A stretch of DNA of 64,000 nt from Williamsoniiplasma luminosum (GTDB lineage: Bacteria > Bacillota_I > Bacilli_A > Mycoplasmatales > Mycoplasmataceae), in contig NZ_CP024963.1 of NCBI RefSeq assembly GCF_002803985.1, positions 558,001-622,000 on the forward strand, in the 5' to 3' direction. Made by a program: the position numbers and the translations under genes. The notes under the pieces were generated by a model, which ran no database searches, was not told the DNA's origin, and saw nothing but the letters and a program-made list of their open reading frames with translations. This document shows positions 50,744-61,243 of the stretch, piece by piece; the stretch's first letter is position 1; each line of letters opens with the position of its first letter.

Positions 50744-50769
50744 AAAAGTGTATTTTTAATTACACTTTT
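50744..50769. terminator. AAAAGTGTA/TACACTTTT hairpin between 50782 and 48655
   Basis: Located between the VirB2-like gene and the VirB6-like gene, so here the hairpin may only attenuate transcription within a continuing unit from leader H, as no leader module follows it. Confidence 0.75.
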
Positions 50770-50781
50770 TTCATAGTTATT

Positions 50782-51159
50782 CTAGAGTTTTAGCAATGGT
50801 GTCAATGAATAAAAATCAACCAATGATCTTACACTTAACATTTTAGTGTTTCCTCCAACTCCTCAATCTTGTTGTAAACCAGATAGTGATTCTCACATCA
50901 ATGTTCCAATTGTTCCAGCCGCTAAACAAATTGCTAAACCAACTCCAACTCCACAAATTTGTCATATTTTTTTGGTCATCGCTCCCTCTGGAACATCATC
51001 TTCTTTATTTAATTTAACGATTGCAAATGCAATTCTAATAACTGCAAATAGAGCGAATGCTGCCGCAATAAAACCCACAATTGATAGAATTGGTCCAATT
51101 CATTCTTTTACTTGTTTTGTAATTCCCGAAAAATCCAAACCTGCATAAAAATTAATCAT
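50782..51159 (-). CDS. Small two-span membrane protein, VirB2/pilin-like
   Basis: 125 residues: short N-terminus with an amphipathic helix (GITKQVKEW), span 1 (ILSIVGFIAAAFALFAVIRIAIAIV), a Lys/Glu loop (KLNKEDDVPEGAMTKKIW), span 2 (GVGVGLAICLAAGTIGTL), and a polar tail. Size and topology match VirB2/TrbC-type pilin subunits of Gram-positive T4SS. First gene behind leader H (ribosome-binding site AGGAGGTAAAAAA). Confidence 0.68.
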
Positions 51160-51177
51160 TTTTTTACCTCCTATTTT

Positions 51178-51275
51178 CTGTTTCCAAAGAGTAGGACGAA
51201 GTATACAGTTTTAGATTGTAAAAGCAAAAAAAGCAGTACTTTCGTACTACTTTCTTTGTTACCTTCATTATACCA
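51178..51275 (-). promoter_or_regulatory. ICE leader module H (most diverged)
   Basis: Extended -10 TGGTATAAT and the invariant GTAC-GAAA-GTAC attenuator hairpin with T-run are kept; the distal arm is changed (TATACTTCGTCCTACTCTTTGG) but still complementary in part. Confidence 0.8.
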
Positions 51276-51382
51276 TAAAATATATCTTCAACACAATGGT
51301 TATAATCTTTTTTTGGATTTAATTCTTTGGTCATTTAAATCATTTTTTAGCATTCGTAATCTTCTGTTTAAAGTTTTGAAGA

Positions 51383-53827
51383 TTATTTCATTCCATTGAA
51401 TGAATTTTCATATAATTCAATGTCTTTTTTTAATCCATTTATTTGATTTTCGTCTGGATATGTTGATAATTTTTGTGTTTTTAGCAATAATTTCAAGTCT
51501 TCAATTTTCTTTTGTTTTTCACTTGCAGACAAAGAATTAAATTCCATCAATTTTAAATTATTAATATCAAAATTTGGTTTAGGTCTTTTGAACATTGGTC
51601 GTTCAAATTCTTTGGAAACTCTTGATAAATTTGTCGGATCAACTATCGGTTCAACATCATCTTTTTGAAATTTATAGTTGCTTAAATCAAAAAAATAACT
51701 TTCATCATACATTATTGGATTGGGAGTTGAATCAAATTGCAATTTTCCAAAGAAATTCATTACTCCAAGTTTTTTTAATTTATATAAATGTTTAAATCTA
51801 GTAATTGCAGGTTGCATACCAGCATACAAGACAACAGCTAATTCATCATCACTGTTAGTTAATTTAAATAGATCAGCTGCAGTAATTAAATCCTTACCAA
51901 CCATTGATGTTGACGATTTGGAAGATTGTGAATTATCATCACTAACTGATCTTGTTAAAACAGTTTCTTTTCCACATTTTTTTGCTATCATTTCATTAAT
52001 GTTTTCATTATCTGATTTCAAATACACTGTTAATAGACAGTTAGATTTAATTGTTGTTGCGCCTCTGTCATACTCTTTATCAATTTGAGCCAAATCTTGC
52101 ACAATTAATGTAAAGAAAATTCTTCTTGAACGTGAAACAGACAAAATAGTATCAAAGTTAGCAATGGCTGGCATATTCCCAAACTCGTCGAGCAAGAACA
52201 TTAAATCTCGATCTAGTTCTTCTCGCCCAAAATCAATTCTATTTCGATCAGCAACAAAAGAACATGCTAAATATAATTGTGAAACAAATAATGAAGCTAA
52301 TGGGTGTTTATCTTTACGTTGGTCAGGAACAATCAAGAATAATGCGGTAGGTTTATCCTTAGAAGCAATTTCAAATAAATTAATATCATTTTTACACAAT
52401 ATATCTTGTAAAGATTCATCTGCAAAAATTCTTGTACCGTTAGATACAGCACTAAAATACGAAGAATTAGTATTTTCACCACAATCAATTTGAGCAGAAC
52501 AAGTACCTCAAGATCCGGATGTAGGATTTAAATAACCATATTTTTTAAATCAATTGTTCAATGAAGTTCTGTTTGCTAAAATTTTTTGAACAGTAACCAT
52601 ATTAAAGTTTTTTTCAGTAATTGCAGCAAAATCTTTTTCTTTAATTTCTAACATTGCCATTAAAACCCCTTTAATTAAAGATTTAGCTCCATTCGGTCAA
52701 ATATCTTCTTTAGATGAACTAGAATTGATTAAAGTTTCGGCTAAATCCACAATCTCTTGTTGAGCTAATGATTTAAAATACTTAATTTGAGAAGTTAAAT
52801 ATTTATCGTAATCTTCTTGAGTATAAATAATTTTTTTATCAAACTTATCAATTCAAAATTTCTTTTGCTTTTTATTATTTTTAAAATCATCATAGCATTT
52901 TGTACAATTAGGAATTGTATCTTTTAGACAAGAAAAATCATGGTTTATTTTTGCGTTGTCTTGTTTGGATGATTTTTTAATTGCTTGAATGAAATCCTTT
53001 TCATATGTAATCGCAATTGTAAAAAATTTTAATGTTTGAGCCAAAGGATTTCAACCCATTGATTTAGATGGGTCTTTAAAATTTAAAACTTGAACATTGT
53101 ATCCTTGTTTTTCTAAATCCATTTTTGTTACATCAAAAATTTCGCCTTTTGGATCAGTAATAACAAAACTAGGTTTTCTATTTGTTTTAATTCCTGTAGT
53201 GGGATCAACAATATCTTTTAATCTTGAATTTGTGAAAATGGTTGGAAAAATAACTTTTTGAGTTTTACCCGATCCTGTTGAACCAATAATAATTTGATGC
53301 ACCACATCTCGCACCGAAATTCCATGATAAAGTAATTTATGTTTACCATTCTTATTAGTATAAGTTGTCCTAGTTAAATACGATGGAATTTCAAAATTAG
53401 GAGTATATACCTTCTCAAAGTCTTTTAAATTAATTTTTTCAGGTTTACGTTCATCCAAAAGTCATTTACCTGAACCATATTCAATATTATCCGTTTTAGT
53501 AACATGGTCACGATTTTTTTGTTTTTTAAAGAAGCAGATGTTAAAAGATCTTATAATTAAGAATAGCAATGCACCTAAAGAAATATATAAAGCAATATTT
53601 GCTTTTGGTACAAAAAATGGTGATTTAAAAGTTTTATTAAAAGCTTCTAAAAATGTTAGTTTTAACGTCTTGTCAACAATTAATGAGATTAAAATCAAGA
53701 TTGAATTTAATACTATAAACAATAAATATGCAATTACTATTGAACCTAAAATGTACAATCCAAACTTTCATCATTGGTTTGGGGTTTTTATATTTGTTAA
53801 AAACTTGTGTTGTGTTTTTGTTTTCAT
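51383..53827 (-). CDS. VirD4/TraG type IV coupling protein
   Basis: ATPase that couples the relaxosome to the secretion channel; 814 residues. Two N-terminal membrane spans (YILGSIVIAYLLFIVLNSIL and IALYISLGALLFLII), Walker A GSTGSGKT at ~182-189, then VITDPKGEIFD, and Walker B LMFLLDEFGNMP at ~542. The VSRSRRIFFTLIVQDLAQID motif is typical of TraG. A long C-terminal polar tail (PKPNFDINNLKL) follows. At ~250-290 there is a Cys-containing insertion (DFSCLKDTIPNCTKC). TGA-Trp codons split it. It lies between the VirB2/VirB6-like genes and virB4. Confidence 0.93.
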
Positions 53828-53833
53828 ATTATT

Positions 53834-54220
53834 TTATTTATTAACCAACGCTTTACCAATTGCATGAAGATTAACTCATTCTTGGAAGAATCCAGATCCG
53901 AAACCAATTGATAAAAATATAATTCACAAAACTACGGTAATTCCAAAACAAATTCAAAATTGAAGTTTTAGTTTTTTGTGTAATAACTGGTATGAAGCAT
54001 CATTGTCTAATGTGCCCACTATGGTTTCTTTTACTGTGTTAAAAGAATCTGTTGATGATGCTTCTTGTTTTTTTTGACGCAAGTAAGTTTTTAAATTAAT
54101 TTTAGCTTTTTTTATGTGTTTTGTTTTCTTTTTCAATCTTCATCTTTGAAGTAAGAAAAAAATACTTACTCCCAAAAAACCTACGCTTAATAAAGCTAAT
54201 AATTGTAATGCTATTTCCAT
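53834..54220 (-). CDS. Membrane protein between virD4 and virB4 (128 aa)
   Basis: N-terminal span (LQLLALLSVGFLGVSIFFLL), a basic/polar cytoplasmic loop (KKKTKHIKKAKINLKTYLRQ), a Ser/Thr-rich middle, and C-terminal span (ICFGITVVLWIIFLSIGFG). Starts 14 nt after the virB4 stop and ends 6 nt before virD4. Position and topology suggest a T4SS scaffold component, but no family is recognised. Confidence 0.65.
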
Positions 54221-54234
54221 TTTAGTGTTCCTCT

Positions 54235-56991
54235 CTAGTTAAATTCAACTTTAGCTTGAATAACATTTTCTAATTCTTGTGAAATATTAAATTTAATATT
54301 GTGTGTTTCATAAGATCCAACTCTAAGAATGAATTCTCCACGCTTAGCTCCTAGCAGGAAATCTCTTTGAGATTCAGTTAAACCACCAATTGAACGATAC
54401 ATTGTTTCAACCGTTTCTATATTTTGAGGTAATGTTTTACCAATAAAAACATAAATTGAGTTGTTTAATATTGCTTTTGTTTTTTTAGCAATTTCAGGTG
54501 TGGAATAAAAATCTTCCAAGTTTTGCGTTGCTAAGAAAACAGAACCAGCACGTTTACGAATACGTTTTACTAACTGATAAATAAAATCTAAAGCCATCAT
54601 ATTTTTTTCATCTAATAATAAGTGAGCTTCATCGATCAATACAAACATTTTTTTATCAGTCATTAAATTATTCAATTTAACTTCATTTTGAATAATTGAA
54701 GTAATTAACATTAATTGTGCTTGAATTAAATTTGGTGCTTTTTCTAATAAAGATTGAATGTTGTAAACAATAATATCTTTTGTGGCCTTTGGAGTGATTA
54801 CACTTGGGCCATTATAAAGTTCGGCATATTTACCTGTTTCTTGAAAGTTTTGTTCCAATAAAGTCACACAGTCATCATAAATTTCTGCTTGAAATTTTGG
54901 ATTCTTTGATTTAATTTGTGATTTTATAAAATCTATTAAATTGTTAAAAGTTGGATATCATTCAACTTTCTTTTCTGTAATTTTTTTGGTTTTAACATAT
55001 TTTGGTGTTTGGTATAATTCTCCTAACGCAAATGAAATCATTGGAGCCATTTCGTTAATATTTTTACGATCGCTAAATAATGTTTTTAATCAAGTTTCAA
55101 AAAACTCAATATGGTATTGAAGAATTTCTTTTCTAGATAAAGTATCTTTATCATTATCAATAAGTTGAATTTGTGGTTGTAATGGATTAATTCTTCCTTC
55201 TCTTCCAGTTCCAGCATCAATTACCAATCCACCAAAATAATGAGCAATTGAAGCATATTCATTTTCTGGATCAATGGCTCTAATTTTATTTCCTTTAGCA
55301 AGTTCACCTGTCATCAAAACCTTTAGAGCGGTTGTTTTACCACCACCAGAATTAGCAACAAAGAAACCATTGTGATTCATACGATTATCATCTTTAATAA
55401 AAATATCCAAAAGAACTGGTTCACCTAATTCATTTAATCCTATTGGTGTGCCGGTTTCATCTCGTAAATTTGATGATAAGAAAGGAAATGATTCAGCTAG
55501 TGCTGTTGCAGGAATATGTACTCCATATTTATTTCCATATTCATCTGTTGGTTTTAACAATGCACCAGAAAATGCAGTTAATTGTAAAAAACTCATATCA
55601 TCAATCAAAATTTTATTGTTCTTTAATTGTTTAAAGAAAATTTGTTTATAGTCATTCAATTGTTTTAAATTTGTATCATAAGAATAGATGTAAGTGTTAA
55701 CTCTTTTTATCTTTTCATTACCAGAAGATAAATCTTCTACTAATTGTCAAAGAATTTCAGATTCTTTTTCTAATTTAGCTTTACCAATTAAATCTTTATT
55801 AGAGTGTGTTTGTGTATTTGCTCTAAGAACTTGAATTTGTTGAGAAATTTTTTGTGAAATTCCTTCATTTTTTATCTCATTTATATTCATAACAAAGTTA
55901 GAAGGAGAAAAGACCAATGGAGCAAGTCATGATCTTGTTGGATATGCAGGATATTCCTTAATATTTGTAACGTTTATATAATACTTAAATTTTTCTTCTT
56001 CATTTTGCGATTCACTAAAAACAGATAGATATTTACCACTTTGTTTTAAATTATTAAATGACAAAATATCATCTAGTTTATCTTTATGTTCCATTATATA
56101 TTCTTTAGAATATTTTTTTTGATATGGATTAATTAAAGATAAATAAACATTTACTAATTCAAAAGCTTCAATATGTTCAGATTTAAAACCCACAGTTGAA
56201 CACTCATGTTTTAATTGTGCAACCTCTTTATATAACTTTTGTTTATTGGTTGAATACAAAACAAAGTAAAATTCACGATCTGTGTTATTAGATGAAATAA
56301 AAGAATCTTCACTATCATGTAAATTTATATAACTTTTTAATTGTTTAATTCTTGATTTTTTTTCATGTTTATTTCATTTTAAGTTTTCATTAACTTCGAT
56401 AATTTTATTTTCAAAAAATTTTTTATTAGATTTCAACTCTAATGGACGATTAATTTTTACTAAAGAAACATTTAATTCTATTCTTAAAAATAATTTTTGT
56501 AAGTTACCCATTAATAGGTCTTGTTCTTCTTGTGAAAAACGGAACAAATCAAAACCCGAAACCTTAACAGCCGTTGCTAAAAAGCTTTTATTTTTAGAAG
56601 CTGTTTTTGTTGCAACAAATTTTGGCGACTCATTTTCATCACCAACAATTGAATCAAACGCAACTAAATTGCGTGTATCATTCACTGTATTGAATTTAAA
56701 TTTCTTAATTTCCGAATTAAATTTGAAAGACTTATAAATAACTTGATAAACTCTTAACTCTCTTCCAACTTTAGTAGGTAAAATTAAAATAAACCCTAAT
56801 GCAAAAACAATTAGACCTGTTAAAACTTGCACAGGTATCCCTGCAATTGATAAAGTTATTCCAACAATAATTGCAATAACTCCAGCAACAAAAAGTCAAA
56901 TCAAATCATATACTGTAAACCAACTTTTATTTTTACTTAATTTCAACCTATTATCCAATTTCTTGGGTATGTAACTATTTCTTATACTCAT
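54235..56991 (-). CDS. VirB4/TraE type IV secretion ATPase
   Basis: 918 residues. N-terminal hydrophobic pair (IWLFVAGVIAIIVGITLSIA and VLTGLIVFALGFILIL) resembles a fused VirB3-like segment. Residues ~440-560 hold FLQLTAFSGALL, Walker A NSGGGKTT (~547-554) and DPENEYASIA; Walker B FVLIDEAHLLL at ~782-790, then ATQNLEDF and RVGSYETHNI. Energises assembly or transport of the conjugation channel. First gene behind leader I with AAAGGAGAAATAGAA. It is the element's most diagnostic gene together with VirD4. Confidence 0.94.
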
Positions 56992-57002
56992 TTCTATTTC
57001 TC

Positions 57003-57103
57003 CTTTTATAAATTCAAAGAAGGTACAAAAGCACGCGATTGTGGTTATAAAAACAAAAAAGCAGTACTTTCGTACTACTTTCTTTGTTACATTGATTATA
57101 ACA
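57003..57103 (-). promoter_or_regulatory. ICE leader module I
   Basis: Short form of the module, directly after the relaxase stop codon and directly before virB4; distal arm GCACGCTTTTGTACCTTCTTTG-like sequence present without the GGACTTTAAA segment. Confidence 0.85.
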
Positions 57104-57109
57104 TAAACT

Positions 57110-58690
57110 TTAATTAATTTGCTTAGTTAATTGTTTGTCTTTTGTATCGATTAAATATTGAATTTCGCGAGCTTTTTGAGTTGATAAATATTGAACTTCA
57201 TCTATAAATTTATTAATTGAATATTCATCTTTGTTTTTCTTTCAATCAACAAAAGAATAATTATCAGTAGAATTAAAAGTATTATCCGTTTTAAAACTAG
57301 TTGGTTGATTCTTCCTTAATGTTGGTAAGGTCATATATTCAACATCTTCTAATAGTTCATTACCGATTTGTACAAGAATTCCTTCATAAATTCCATTTTC
57401 ATTTTTATGAAAGATATTCTCATTTATAAATTCATTATTTTTAAATTTTAGAAATTCAATTGGATCAGATAAATCAAATTTATAATCTCATTGCAATTCT
57501 TCATCATTTAAATTAGTTAAATTGTATAATTCAATTTTATCAAGATTTGGATATTTAGATTTTACAAAGTCAGAATCACTATATGATTCAAAGAATAAAT
57601 CAAACTGTTTTTTAGCAACATTTTTATTTATTTCTAAAAATTCAAGATATTTATCATTTAATGCAGGATTATTTTCTAAATAAATTGTTGTTAAATTTAA
57701 TAAATTGTTCTTGTCTTTTTTAGATAAATTTTTTGAACCAAAGGTAAGATTATTGTTTTTTGATTTAATTTTTTTGACACTTCTATAACATTTTAAAAGA
57801 TTGCTACTTAAAGGTTTTTTAGTTAAAATCAAATCTTCAAAAACTTCTTGAAAATTATTATGTGTAGTTTTATAAGCAGCTCTTAATTCATCCCTACTTT
57901 GAAACAAATCATCAAAAACTTCCATATTAGATTTAATATCTGATTCAATATTAATTTCTAATTCACGCATAGAATTTAAATTTAACATAAATGTTTTTCT
58001 AAATTCTTTTTGCTTAGTTTCATTATTATACTTTGTTGGATATTTTTCAAAGAACGCAAAGTGAAAATGAGTATTATCGGTATTTTTGTGAAAAGAAATT
58101 GCTGTTTCCATTTGTTTTGGGTTTAATTCATTTTGAATCATTAATTTCTTTAAATTACGACTTACAATTTTGTGAAATTCTTTACCTGAAAAAATTTGAT
58201 GTTCGTTCATAAAATCTTCAGAAAAAGATATCACTCCCGATCAAATAAGTTGGTCATCAACAATTTTGTTAAAAGCTTTCTTTTTGAAATACATTTCTTT
58301 TCTAGAAATTTCACCTTTTAAATCAAAAACACCTGTATGAAGTTCTTTTGTCGATGTTAAATCTAATAGTGTTTGTTTATAGTCTTTAAACGATTCATCC
58401 CATATAGCCTTTTTAATACTTGTATAAACATCATGATTTTCAGAAAGACTTTCAAGCAATGTCTTTTTTTGTTTTAATGAATAATTATATTTTTTTCAAG
58501 CATTTGCTTTTTTTGATTGTAATTGAATAATTTCTTCGGTTGAAAATTCAATTCCTCTAGTTGCTTCGTGTCTGGCAATATAATCCAAATAATCTCCTGA
58601 TTTATATCAGTTAGCTTTTTTGCTTGGTTTTGGGATGGCATTAGACACTGCTTTAACTTCTAATAAAACAGGGGTTGTTTTTTTAATCAT
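57110..58690 (-). CDS. MobL-like conjugative relaxase
   Basis: 526 residues. N-terminal region KANWYKSGDYLDYIARHEATR resembles the MobL start (K.W.....YL.YI..R.G). The metal-binding histidine triad of HUH relaxases is in HKNTDNTHFHFAF (His at ~201, 208, 210; motif III). WSGVISFSEDFM precedes it, as in MobL. The C-terminal half is helical and probably accessory. It should nick oriT and lead the strand to VirD4. Sits just upstream of virB4, following a membrane protein with which it overlaps by 8 nt. TGA-Trp codons split it. Confidence 0.75.
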
Positions 58691-59306
58691 GTTGTTGAAG
58701 CTCCTTGTTAATTGATTCTTTTTTTTCGGTCGTTTTAGAACCATTCAACATCAACGAAACATCTTTATCATTAAATATAAATTTTTCTTTAAATTCATTG
58801 GATTTCAATGATGATTTTATAAATAAATTTCAATAAGATTTATAATTATCTTTTGCTGGTCACTTCTTATTAATTCAAAAAAGAATAATACAAAGGATAG
58901 GAATTAAAAAGAATAAAGTAGTAGATATCAAAAAATGAGTAGAAACTATCGATAACATTTCTGGATCTATATTTATCAAATCAATGTCATGTGTTTCGTG
59001 AGCAATCCCTGCAATCGCTCCCAGTACTACAATTCAAACAAATGTTGAGAATATAAAAAAAGCCAACATAGTTAAAAGACAAAGTCCTAAGAAATAATAC
59101 AAACCTCTTTTTCATTTATAGTTTTTTTCATACTCAGTTTTAAAATTGATAAATTCATCCGTTAACTGATTATATTTTTTATTCTTGAAAATTGAATTAT
59201 ATTTTTTGAATTCCAAGTTAACGAAAGGGTCGATGTAAAATTTCTTGTTGTTCATTTTCTTTTTTTCTTGACTAATTGTTTTGGTTTTATTGAGTTTTTT
59301 TTCCAT
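58683..59306 (-). CDS. Membrane protein upstream of the relaxase (207 aa)
   Basis: First gene behind leader J. Lys-rich N-terminus (MEKKLNKTKTISQEKKKM), two central spans (GLCLLTMLAFFIFSTFVWIVVLG and HFLISTTLFFLIPILCIILFW) separated by a short acidic loop, and a charged C-terminus. Its end overlaps the relaxase start. Likely couples the relaxase to the membrane channel; no family recognised. Confidence 0.65.
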
Positions 59307-59317
59307 TTTATTTCTCC

Positions 59318-59419
59318 TTTTATAATTTCAAATAATGTACGAAAGGATACAATTGTGATATATAAAAACAAAAAAGCAGTACTTTCGTACTACTTTCTTT
59401 GTTACATTGATTATAACAT
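59318..59419 (-). promoter_or_regulatory. ICE leader module J
   Basis: Short-form module; TTTCAAATAATGTACGAAAGGATAC on the plus strand gives the distal arm with the GTACGAAAG match. Drives genes 58683 and 57110. Confidence 0.85.
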
Positions 59420-59451
59420 AAATTATCTAAATTAATTTAACTGGCTTTTGA

Positions 59452-59478
59452 AAAAGTGTAATTAAAAATACACTTTTA
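59452..59478. terminator. AAAAGTGTA/TACACTTTT terminator
   Basis: Same hairpin as after other clusters, about 20 bp beyond the stop of gene 59501 and upstream of leader J. Confidence 0.85.
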
Positions 59479-59500
59479 TCACAATATAGCCTTTTAGGGT

Positions 59501-59971
59501 TTATTGATTTAAAACAAATTTTGAAATAAATTCTTCAACAAAATCAATACCAACTGCATAAATTCCATTTCCAGAACCGTTATGATTAACGTGTTTTGCA
59601 ATCAAAAAGAATTTATTATAGCTACCGTTATATTTATCAATATATATTTTAGAATTTTTTCATATATTAGGTCAGTTTGTTTGGCGTTTGGTTCTTTTAC
59701 CATTCGGAAATTCATATTCTCAAAATTCTTTTAAATTTGGTGAAAATCGATATTCTTTAGAAGGATCAGTAAAAAATTCAAATGTATAATATTCCTTATT
59801 CACTTCAAAAATAACATCACCCATTAAATATTTTTTATCATCTAATTTGTCATAAAAAAACTTGTTTCCATCGTTCCCTTGGATAGCTTCAAAAGCTATT
59901 TTGGTATCTTGGTATTTTTGTTTAAAAATGGTTAAGATATTTTCTTTTCATCGGTGTTTTAATGCATTCAT
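59501..59971 (-). CDS. ICE protein, unknown (156 aa), paralogue of 47903
   Basis: MNALKHRWKENILTIFKQKY start; NKFFYDKLDDKKYLMGDVIF; YTFEFFTDPSKEYRF; NKFFLIAKHVNHNGSGNGIY. Same length and order of motifs as the protein at 47903, with partner gene 59976 upstream as there. Four or more TGA-Trp codons. Predicted alpha/beta; function unknown. Confidence 0.65.
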
Positions 59972-59975
59972 TTAA

Positions 59976-60257
59976 TTAATTTCACTTTCTTTGATTTTCT
60001 AAATAATCTACATTAGTTATATTACCACCAATTTCTGGATCATTTTTAAGCGAAATATATTGTTTTTCACAAATTCCAATAACAATAGTATCAACCATAT
60101 TGATACTATCAAAATAGACTTTAAACCCTTTGACTTTTAACATATCATTCACATTTTCAAAATCAAAAGGCATAATATCTTTTCCGTTTTTATAATTTAT
60201 ATATTTAACAGCATAAAGACTGCTTCTATATAATTTTAATAATTGTCCTACTTTCAT
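59976..60257 (-). CDS. ICE protein, unknown (93 aa), paralogue of 48376
   Basis: MKVGQLLKLYRSSLYAVKYINYKNG, then VKGFKVYFDSINMVDTIVIG and a C-terminal extension (NDPEIGGNITNVDYL) absent from 48376. Preceded by AAAGGAAAAACATTA. The frame is open further upstream (from ~60320) so a longer N-terminus is conceivable. Ends 4 nt before gene 59501. Unknown function. Confidence 0.6.
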
Positions 60258-60374
60258 TAATGTTTTTCCTTTCTTGCTTGTCATTCAAGCTTTAGTGATT
60301 GCTCATCTACGCATTAAATAAATATAATTCAATTTCAGAATCATTTTCTTTAATTTTCACAATTATATATAACA

Positions 60375-60689
60375 TTAAATAAATAATTGAAAAATTTGTG
60401 AGATAGTTTCTGGATCTAGTTTATTTTTTTGTTTTTTCAACATTTCATTAATTTTGATAAAAATATAACTAATCTTATCAAATAACAAAATTAATTCTTG
60501 GCTATTTAAATCATGTTTTATCAATACATTTTCTTCAATGATTTTTTTCAATTTAGCCAAATTCTCGGAATCTTCAAACAAACTATTTGTTATAACTAAA
60601 AATTCGCTATAAATTTCTTTAAGGGATCATTCCAGTTTATCTCATTCTTCTTGACAAAAATATATTTTTTTTCTTTTCTTTTTCGGCAT
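60375..60689 (-). CDS. Small basic-start protein, possible MobC-like accessory (104 aa)
   Basis: MPKKKRKKIYFCQEEWDKLEWSL resembles the basic strand plus EEW helix of mobilisation accessory (MobC/RHH) proteins; the rest is helical (AKLKKIIEENVLIKHDLN). Two TGA-Trp codons. Start overlaps the previous stop (ATAATG). Proximity to relaxase genes is consistent but similarity is weak. Confidence 0.5.
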
Positions 60690-60808
60690 TATATTCACCT
60701 TCTACCACATAAAGTGCGATGGAATTGGTTTGAATTTGTCTTGTCATTCCAAAATTGAGTACCAGATAACTTTTTGCAATGAAAACAATAAAGTTCATTA
60801 TTTTTCAT
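60689..60808 (-). CDS. 39-residue zinc-knuckle-like protein
   Basis: MKNNELYCFHCKKLSGTQFW, then RTLCGRRWI. One CxxC pair plus a later Cys/His (FHRTLC) would allow a single zinc site. It is tightly placed between genes 60810 and 60375 and shares the AGAAGGTGAATATAATG junction. Function unknown. Confidence 0.5.
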
Positions 60809-60809
60809 A

Positions 60810-61229
60810 TTATTCAACCTCCGAATCTTGTTCTTTTAAAAGTTTAATTAATTCATTAATTTCCTGATTGTTTTCGTCGGTAAATTTCATAGTCTCTATC
60901 AGAAGAATTCCAAGTAAAATTCCCATGAAAAAATCAATTAAAAAGCATAAAAACATAATCCAATGAGGTTGAGTAATCGCTCCGTATATTTGAAGACCTA
61001 AACTGACCATTGCAAGTAATATTGCAATACCGAAAAGACCCCATCATAAAAAGTTTTGTTTTCTTTTTTTACTTTCAAGAACAATTGTTTTTAATTTTTT
61101 GTTTTTGTTGTTTTCGTCATTAATTTTTTGTTTTAATCTTTTAATTTTAGATTTAATTTGTAATTCCTTTAATTCAACTTTGTGTTTTGTCTTTAATTCT
61201 AATAAATTAGAATTTAATTTTTTTGACAT
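60810..61229 (-). CDS. Coiled-coil membrane protein (139 aa)
   Basis: MSKKLNSNLLELKTKHKVEL (similar to protein 28903), a Lys-rich coiled coil to residue ~60, two spans (WWGLFGIAILLAMVSLGLQIYG and IMFLCFLIDFFMGILLGILL), and an acidic coiled-coil tail (INELIKLLKEQDSEVE). TGA-Trp at the membrane edge. Ribosome-binding site AAGGAGGACAC lies in the preceding gene's end. Function unknown. Confidence 0.65.
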
Positions 61230-61243
61230 ATGATGTGTCCTCC

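Noticed and set aside
27334-59419. Repeated ~110-bp modules as a CRISPR array or REP-type repeats
   Set aside because: Copies are kilobases apart, one per gene cluster, always in the same orientation with a promoter and ribosome-binding site; no spacer array.
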